Virus record (IMG/VR): IMGVR_UViG_3300034082_001069
Location: 1 to 46,353 of that record
Direction: 5' to 3' (one strand)
Origin: a virus
Length of the DNA stretch: 46,353 nucleotides
The notes under the pieces: generated by a model
Told to the model about the DNA's origin: nothing
The model's input: the letters and a program-made list of their open reading frames with translations, nothing else
Database searches by the model: none
Shown here: piece after piece, positions 33,631-42,100 of the stretch
Layout: each line of letters starts with the position of its first letter
Numbering within the stretch: the stretch's first letter is position 1
Program-made: the position numbers and the translations under genes

Positions 33631-34898
33631 AATCCAAATCTTCCTTTTGCTGCGTTATAATTTTGTAATACTTCTGATGATGATAAAGCTCTGTTGTATA
33701 TTTGTAAGATACTCCCTTTTCCTTTTGCTGTGTCAGTAGCGTATATACTACCAATTCCGACAAATTGTTGAGTTGGTCTCCAAGCACTATCTGATATTGT
33801 TCCACTATTAATTAAAATACCGTCAATATAGAATTTAACTGAACTACTTATTCCTGTAACATAGGTTACTACTATGTTGTGCCAAATATCCAGAGTAGAT
33901 AGGTAAACATAATTATACCTATAAGCTAGTGATACATCTTGAAATACTACTTGTATTGTGTATAATGGGTTAGAAGTTCTTCTGATAAAAATATGATTTC
34001 TACCATCATAACCGTCAAAAATTGGTGGGTATGTTGCAATCTGACCTGTCGAATCAATATTATACCACACTGATATTGTTCCAGCATCTTGTGGGAATGA
34101 TGTGTTTGCTAATGATGGTACTGAAACATAGTCATTCACACCATCGAATACTAAACTACCCCCATTTGAATAGTTATATGTAAGATTATTAACCAATGTC
34201 CCATTATTTCCACCTTTAGAAATATCGACCCATGTTGGAACCCTTGATGCCGATATGGTCGTTGTTGGTATGTAGGTTGTTGCAACAGGACCTACTTCTA
34301 ATTGAGCTCCCCAAAGATAAACACCTGAAGTACCATCACCTGTATAAGATACTGTATTTCCTGAATTAAGCAACATGACATATGGTTGTAGTTGTGTTGC
34401 ATTAGGTATGTATCCTGACACAGAACATCTATACCACCCATCCCCAACACTAATCATTGATGAGTTTGTTCTAACAGCATTACCATTAACATAAGAATTT
34501 AATGTTGTACCTAATTGTAAATTAAAATTTGTATAATAAAAATTAGCATAAAGAGGTGGGTCATACACCGTCATTTGAATATTTCTACCATTGTAGTTTT
34601 TTGCGTAAATACTAAATGTGTAGGTTTGACCACTTATTGTGTCATTTACCGATTGATTCACTCCTCGCCAACCTGTTAATCCACTTGTTTCAATGTTAGT
34701 ATCAGCAGTATTTGTACCATCAGGTGCTGTTGTGGTGTCTGTACTAACAGTTGATTGATATTTATTCCAATTCTCAAATTGTTGACTATTTTTTATTAAA
34801 TTCGTGCTTGGAACATCAGCCAATGATTTTGTGTTGGCAGCATCCAAATATAGAACCAATCCATCTGTTACTGTATTTAAACTTACATTTCCTGCCAT
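33627..34898 (-). CDS. LamG-type fibre protein B
   Basis: A 423-residue paralogue of the preceding protein with the same architecture: DGLVLYLDAANTKSLADVPS at the N-terminus, a first beta domain ending GVYLWGAQLEVGPVATTYIP, then a LamG-like domain (GGSLVFDGVNDYVSVPS, AGTISVWYNID, IWHNIVVTY, KFYIDGILI) and the LQIYNRALSSSEVLQNYNA ending. It overlaps both neighbours by 1-4 bases. The first domains differ between copies more than the linker and C-terminus, as expected for diversified ligand specificity. Confidence 0.7.
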   Translation of the reverse strand: MAGNVSLNTVTDGLVLYLDAANTKSLADVPSTNLIKNSQQFENWNKYQSTVSTDTTTAPDGTNTADTNIETSGLTGWRGVNQSVNDTISGQTYTFSIYAKNYNGRNIQMTVYDPPLYANFYYTNFNLQLGTTLNSYVNGNAVRTNSSMISVGDGWYRCSVSGYIPNATQLQPYVMLLNSGNTVSYTGDGTSGVYLWGAQLEVGPVATTYIPTTTISASRVPTWVDISKGGNNGTLVNNLTYNYSNGGSLVFDGVNDYVSVPSLANTSFPQDAGTISVWYNIDSTGQIATYPPIFDGYDGRNHIFIRRTSNPLYTIQVVFQDVSLAYRYNYVYLSTLDIWHNIVVTYVTGISSSVKFYIDGILINSGTISDSAWRPTQQFVGIGSIYATDTAKGKGSILQIYNRALSSSEVLQNYNAAKGRFGL

Positions 34899-36193
34899 TA
34901 TAATCCGAATCTTGATTTAGTTGTGTTATAGTTTTGTAATACTTCTGCTGCTGAGAGTGCTCTATTGTATAATTTTGTACTATAAATGGTTCCGTTAAAA
35001 GTTCTGTTGTAACCAAAATTATCACCAATAGATAAACTTGTTGATGATGGTGATATTGGTGAAACACTACCCCAATCTGTTGTGTTATTTAAAACACCAT
35101 TTATATAAATTTTACTTATTTGACCATCATAAGTTGTTGTAACATTTATTCTTGTTGTGTTGGTTATTGGTGAATTTATTGATGTTATAGACCTACCACC
35201 AGCAATAGATGAAACATTAAAACTTAAATTTGATGGCAATGTTTGAAAAATTAATAAATAGAAATCTCCTTTTTCAAGAAGTCTTGGTAATGTACTTGGT
35301 TGTGTGGAACCATTAGCATAAAACCAAATATCCGCACTCATACCTGTCGTAAATTGTATTGATGAACTATTTGGTACTATTACTCTTTGTGTAACACTAC
35401 TACCTGTTGCGTTAAAAGCGTTTGTTAATACAATTCCGCCCCCATTTGAATAATCATATGTAGGTCCGTTTGTCAATGTCCCTTTGTTTCCACCTCTAGA
35501 TAAATCAGTCCAAGTTGTTCTAAATAATGGTGATGATGTAGTATCATTATATCCTGTTGCAAATGAATTTGATTCCATTTGAAAACCATAAAAATATGCA
35601 CCTGAAACACCATCACCTGAATAACTTATATTATATGAATTATCTAATAACCCAACATATGGAAATACTTGATTTATAGTGTTAGTCGAACCTGTTGTTG
35701 CGATACCATTTATAATAACTCTTGTCCACCCATTTGAATAATCAACATATGTTGGTGTAAAAAAATTCTGGTTACCTGAATAATTTGTTTTTGTTGTTAA
35801 ATCAAACCAAACACCAGCATATTGATTCCCACCAGATTGTTTCCCTCCCATCCATTCAAATTCAACATAAAATTTAGTTGTCCCTGATGGTTTAACAAAA
35901 AAAGATAATGTATATGAATTACCTGATATTGTTGTTGGATAAGTATTATTCCTAAATATATGACGATTATTCACTGTATTTTGAGTTATTAATGTTGCGT
36001 TTTGTGTTCCATCTGGTGATGTGGTGGCACCACTTAAAATAGTTACATTACCACTAGACCAAATAGAATTATTGAAATTATTACTATATGTTAATAAATT
36101 TTCTGATGGTGAATAGGATTTTGTGTTGGCAGAATCCAAATACATGACTAAACTACTGTCGTTTACGACCTTGGGACTATAATTGAAACTCAT
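34898..36193 (-). CDS. LamG-type fibre protein C
   Basis: A 431-residue paralogue, first of the tandem set. It begins MSFNYSPKVVNDSSLVMYLD and keeps SANTKSYSPSENLLTYSNNF, the first beta domain, the WTDLSRGGNKGTLTNGPTYD linker and a LamG-like end (SADIWFYANG, INVTTTYDGQISKIYINGVL, TKLYNRALSAAEVLQNYNT). It is the most diverged of the three, notably in the first domain (EFEWMGGKQSGGNQYAGVWF). It starts one base after the stop of the giant fibre (TAA-T-ATG spacing), showing operon packing. Confidence 0.7.
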   Translation of the reverse strand: MSFNYSPKVVNDSSLVMYLDSANTKSYSPSENLLTYSNNFNNSIWSSGNVTILSGATTSPDGTQNATLITQNTVNNRHIFRNNTYPTTISGNSYTLSFFVKPSGTTKFYVEFEWMGGKQSGGNQYAGVWFDLTTKTNYSGNQNFFTPTYVDYSNGWTRVIINGIATTGSTNTINQVFPYVGLLDNSYNISYSGDGVSGAYFYGFQMESNSFATGYNDTTSSPLFRTTWTDLSRGGNKGTLTNGPTYDYSNGGGIVLTNAFNATGSSVTQRVIVPNSSSIQFTTGMSADIWFYANGSTQPSTLPRLLEKGDFYLLIFQTLPSNLSFNVSSIAGGRSITSINSPITNTTRINVTTTYDGQISKIYINGVLNNTTDWGSVSPISPSSTSLSIGDNFGYNRTFNGTIYSTKLYNRALSAAEVLQNYNTTKSRFGL

Positions 36194-36194
36194 A

Positions 36195-39100
36195 TTATAT
36201 ACTTCTTACTATTGTTTTCACAGTCCAATTTCCAGTAACACCTGATGTTCTCAGAATTGCTGTTGAACCACTTATTATCATATTGAATGTTAAACCACTC
36301 GTGTTTCCAATATCGTTTGTTGATGTTTCAGTATATTGAACCGTTGTACCACTATTCCAAATTGCCATAACATTTCCAGCTCTAAGATTCGTATTATCAC
36401 TAATAGTATAATCAAAAAACGCTCCTGTATAATCTGATGTCGGTATTGAATAAATACTAGTTAAACCTACACCTGCAGTTACCTTTGTTGTAGTATTTAA
36501 TGATGGTGCAATATAACTACCCATCAATACAGTATTATCTGAAAACACTTCAAGTATTGGTAATCCTGAAATATCATTAACACTAAATAACGAACCTGTA
36601 AGTGAATCATTTACACTAAATAATTCCCCTTGAGAACCTTGAACTGTAAATATTGGTGGTGTTGTGCTATTTCCTGAACCAATTATTTTAACAGCGGTCA
36701 TTCCTGCCGTTCCTTGTACTTGTAATTTTTCTGTACCACTATCAATTGTCGTTCCTAATAATAAATCACCATAGATTGCTGTGGTTATTGTAGAACTATT
36801 CCCTAACACTGTTGTATTTGAACCTAGACCTGTTGAATCATTTCCAATAACAATTTGGTTGGTTTGAGTATTTGCTAGTGGTGATGTTCTGTTACCTATT
36901 AAAATACTTGTACCTATTGATGTTGGTGATGTAGTTTTATCTGCAATATATCGACCAGCACTTGCACCTAAAATTACATTACTACCTCCTGCTGTGTTAC
37001 CACCACCTGTGTTTGCTCCAAGTAATACATTACTACCACCTGTAGTGTTTGATGCACCAGCTCCTTGACCTATAAAGGTATTACTACTACCAACTGTATT
37101 ATTAAGACCTGAACTATCACCGATAAGCGTGTTGTAATATGCTGATGTGTTGTTATAACCAGCACTAGCACCGAAGAATGCGTTATTACCACCCGATGTA
37201 TTATTATAACCAGCATTTTGACCTACAAACGTGTCTGAATTTCCTAAAGTATTTGCTTGACCTGACGCTTGTCCTACAAATAAATTATATGAACCTATTG
37301 AATTAAGTGTTCCTGAGGCTTGACCTATGAATGTATTATTCGTTCCTGTTGTATTATTACTACCAGTGCTAAATCCGATAAATGTGTTTGCAACTGATGT
37401 TGTAACCCTTCTACCACTATTTAGACCAATAAAAAGGTTAGTGTTACTACTCGCATTTCTAATTTCATTAACAACAGTACCACTACTATTTGTAAATGTT
37501 GTTGTAGCAACACTTGTTGATGTTTGTGATTTAACGCTTAACACTATCGTACCATCAAAATCGGTTGTTGGTGTAATAGTTAAAACACCTGTTGTTGTCG
37601 CTAACGGACCCCAAGCACCTGTTGATGTTACTAAGGTAGATACACCACCAAAAGTTATTGTGATTGAACCTGCTGTTCTTCCAGTTATTGTGTATGCGAT
37701 TTGATAATAAGTTGAAACGACCGCGGCTAATGTAGATGTTAGGGCTACCGTACTACCAGTTGTGTGGTCATATCCTAAAGCAAATGATGTCCCAACCCAG
37801 TTTGTACCTGTTGCTGTTGTTGCTAATTCTGAACCTAATGTTGGACCATCTGATGCTGTTGTTCCTTGGAATGTTTGAAGTCCCTTTAATCTAGTTGTTC
37901 CTGATACATCTAATCTATATCCAGTATCTGTTGGGAATCCTCCGTTTTGGATTACAACGTTACCTGTTGTTGGAAAAATGCTAAATTGAGCGTTTGAACC
38001 CAAGTCAGCGGTAGCATTTCCAATGGCAAAACTATCATTTTGTGTTACACCAGCATAAAAACTTATACCTGTGTTTTTAAATTGAATATTTGCATTACCC
38101 GTTGTAGATATTCTTTCTATTATTAAAGGAGTTGCCCCTGTATGTGATATTCTAGATGAACCTACTACTTGTAGTTTTTCTGTACCACTATCTGAAGTTG
38201 TACCTAATAATAAATCACCATAGATTGCTGTTGTAACGGTAGATGAGTTCCCTAACACTGTAGTATTGTTTCCAAGACCTATTGCATCGTATCCTATTAC
38301 TACTTGGTTGGTTTGAGATGATGCAAGGGCTTTAGTAAGATTTCCAATAAAAATAGATGTGTTTGAATTTAATAAACTTGTGGTTCCATCTGCAATATAT
38401 CTTCCCGATTGAAATCCTATTGATACATTATCACGTCCTGATGTAATTAATGAAAGAGAGCCGTTACCTATTGTGGTATTTTGGTATCCTGATACGTTAT
38501 TACCCAAAGAATTTGCCCCTATTGCCGTATTTGTATTCCCATTTATATTAGAGTATAACGCTCCAGCACCTAATGCGGTATTTTGAACACCTGTAGTATT
38601 TTGAAGTCCAGAAATATAACCAATAAATGAATTTTGACTTCCTGTTGTATTACTTAATCCTGCACCGTTTCCAATAACTGTATTAGTACTATTATAACCC
38701 CCTCCTCTACCGATGTTTATACCATCAACTCTTAGTCCAATTGGTTTTACACCTGTACCAGTACTTAATGTGTTAATTGTTAAGTTAAATCCTGAACCAA
38801 CAGTTCCGAGTGTCGTTCCTGATGTACCTAAGACATTACCTAAGTAATACCCTGAACCAGCGGTTGTTATTGTAACTGCTGTTACGGCTCCACCACCAAT
38901 AAATACTGTAGCTAAAGCTCCTGTTCCTGTTCCTCCTGTTAATGGAACTCCAGTGTAAGATGTACCAGTATAACTTGAACCACCTACAATTGTATTAACA
39001 CTACCTACACCACCAACGTAGTTAGGTGCTATGTCTAAACCTACAAGTACATCATTATTTGCCGCTGAGATTAAATTGTTAGTTATTGTTGCACCTCTTG

Positions 39101-42100
39101 CTAAGTTAGTTGCTGCGGTTACATCTCCTCCAACTTGAAGTCTTGCTCCATTATCATTGAATACACCAGCATATTGTAAAACAAGATTTCCAGTTGATGC
39201 CATAAATCTACCAACACCAATATTACTAGTTGTAATATATATACCATTTGACCCAGGTGCGTTTAACACTAAATTTGTACCATCACTTCTTAATAAATAA
39301 TTAGTATTAGTTGGAACTACTTTTGGATATAGTGCAAAAATACCACTATAACCTACATAATCGGCAAATATAAATCCTTGTGTTGTTCCATTAAATCTTG
39401 CAACAGCACTTGTTGTGTTAATAAAAGAACCCCCACTAAAAGTTGGGTTTATATCCATTCCAACAAGAACATCGTTATTTGCTGTAGCAACAAGTGTTGG
39501 ATTAACAATTGTTCCTTGAGCCAAGTTGGTTGTTGCTGATGTTGTTCCTGTTATAATTGTTTGACCGTTATGTCTTGTTGTTCCTAATACGTCTAATCTA
39601 TAACCAGCATCTGTTGGAGCTGTTGCACTTGGTGATTGTAATACTAAATTTCCTGTACCAAACCATTTCCCAATAGCATTACCTATTGAATTATAGATAC
39701 CTAAATCTGTTGAAGCAAAAGATAAGTTGCTAGCATAAAAATTAACACCTACTAATGTACCGTTGAAATATCCATCTTTAAACCTAGTACCATTTGTACC
39801 TAAACTATATAAATTATGGGCTGAAGGTAGTATATTTCCCGAAACCCTTAAAGCGGCATTTGTAACTCCTGTTAATGCTCCAGTTGTAAAAGTAGGGTTA
39901 ATATCCAACCCAACAAGTGTATCACCATTTGCGGTGGCTGTTAGAATTGGAGAGATAGATGCACCTCTAGCGACTGTTGATGTTGGTGTTACAGTTCCTG
40001 ATACTTGTAATTTAGCACCACCATCAACTGTTGTACCTAATAATAAGTTACCATATATTGCAGATGTTACAGTTGAACTATTTCCTAATACTGTTGTATT
40101 GTTTCCAAGACCTATTGCACCATACCCTATTACTATTTGATTGGTTTGAGTGTCAGCTAATGGAAATGCGTTAGAACCTATGAATATAGAATTATTTATA
40201 TTAGTAGCTGGAGTCGAACCATTCGCAATATATCTACCAGCAGCATTACCTATTGAGGTATTTGCAGAACCATTACTTAAACTTATTAAAGAAGCATACC
40301 CTATTGAGGTATTTTGTGAGTTTTGATTATTTTGTAGAGAATAATTACCTATTGCAATATTTTGACTTCCATTACTATTTTGTAATAATGTGTTTAATCC
40401 TATACCAATATTATTATTACCTATTGTATTTTTATTTAATGCGTCTATACCCATTGCAAAATTACCACTAACATATCCACCACCTCTACCAATAGGTATC
40501 CCATCCACTCTAAGACCCATAGGTTTTACATTTGTACCTGTACTTAATGTGTTTACTGTTAAGTTAAATCCTGAACCAACACCATTGATAGTACCTCCTG
40601 ATGTGCTTAAAATATTTCCTAAATAATAACCTGAACCTGGTGTTGTGATTGTAACAGTTGTTACGGCACTTGCAACAACAATAATTGTCGCTATCGCTCC
40701 AGTCCCAGTTCCACCCGTTAATGCGATGTTTGTGTATGTTCCTGCACTATAACCTGTACCACCTACAATTGTATTAACACTGCCTACACCACCAACATAA
40801 TTAGGTGCAATATCCAATCCTACAAGAACATCGTTATTTGCTGTTGAAACTAATGTTGGATTAACTATAACACCTTGGGCTAAGTTAGTTGTTGCTGACG
40901 TTGTTCCGCTTATTCTTGTTTGTCCATTTAATCTAGTTGTTCCTGATACATCTAATCTATAACCAACATCTACTGGTGTTCCTCCGTTTTGTATTACAAC
41001 GTTACCTGTACCTCCAAAAACGGTAAATTGAGATGAAGCTACTAAATTTTGACTAGGTCCAATACCAATATTTGAATTAGCCATCTGACCTATAAATAGA
41101 CTAGTAACGTCGTTCTTAAATTGAATATTAGTATTTGTTAAAGAATTAGTTCTTTCAATTATTAAAGGAGTTGCCCCTGTATGTGATATTTTAGATGAAC
41201 CTGATACTTGTAATCTGTTTATACCGTCATCAGTTGGTGCTCCTCCGTTTTGAATTACAACGTTACCTGTTGCACCAAAGACAGTTAATTGTGATGTAGT
41301 TACTAAATCTTGTGTAGGACCTATACCAAAAGAATTATTTCTACCACCAGCAAACATAATGTTAGAGTCGTTCTTAAATTGGATATTTGAGTTTGAACCT
41401 CCCGTTCTTTCTATAAGTAATGGTGTTGGGTTAGTTCCAGCAATTCTTGTTGTTCCAGATACGTCTAATTTATATGATGGTGTTGATGTTCCTATACCTA
41501 TGTTACCAGTACTTAAAAAATAAACATAATCTCCACCAACATCGCCTAATACTAAACTTGTTGAACTAGCAGGTATTTTAAATTTCCATCTATTTGTGAG
41601 TTCTTGTCCAAGTATTATTGACGATTCTGTTCCATTTACTGTTGAAACGTGTAGTTTAGCTGCTGGACTTGTTGTTCCAATTCCTACATTAGTTCCATTA
41701 TCATAAACAACACTATTTCCTAACGAATTAGCACCTGTAAATTTAGATACGTAATTTGTTGTTCCTGATATATTGGAAGCATTTATTGTTGTTGCGGTTA
41801 AACCACCATTAATAATTGTATTGCCTGATACTTGTAATTTTTGTCCTGTATCAACTGTTGTTCCTAATAATAGATTACCATAAATGGCCGCTGTTACTGT
41901 AGATGAACTCCCTAATACTGTTGTATTTGAACCTAAACCTGTTGAATCATATCCAATTACTATTTGGTTGGTTTGTGAATCTCCTAGTGGTGATGTTCTA
42001 TAACCTAGCATTATACTACGGTCAACAGAAGTTGCTGGTGTTGATTTATCTGTAATGAACCTTCCTGCGTCACGTCCTAAAAATACATTAGCAACACCTG

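Noticed and set aside
32383-36193. Diversity-generating retroelement target repeats in the LamG paralogues
   Set aside because: No reverse transcriptase or adenine-specific variation pattern between copies was seen; the divergence is spread over all base types.
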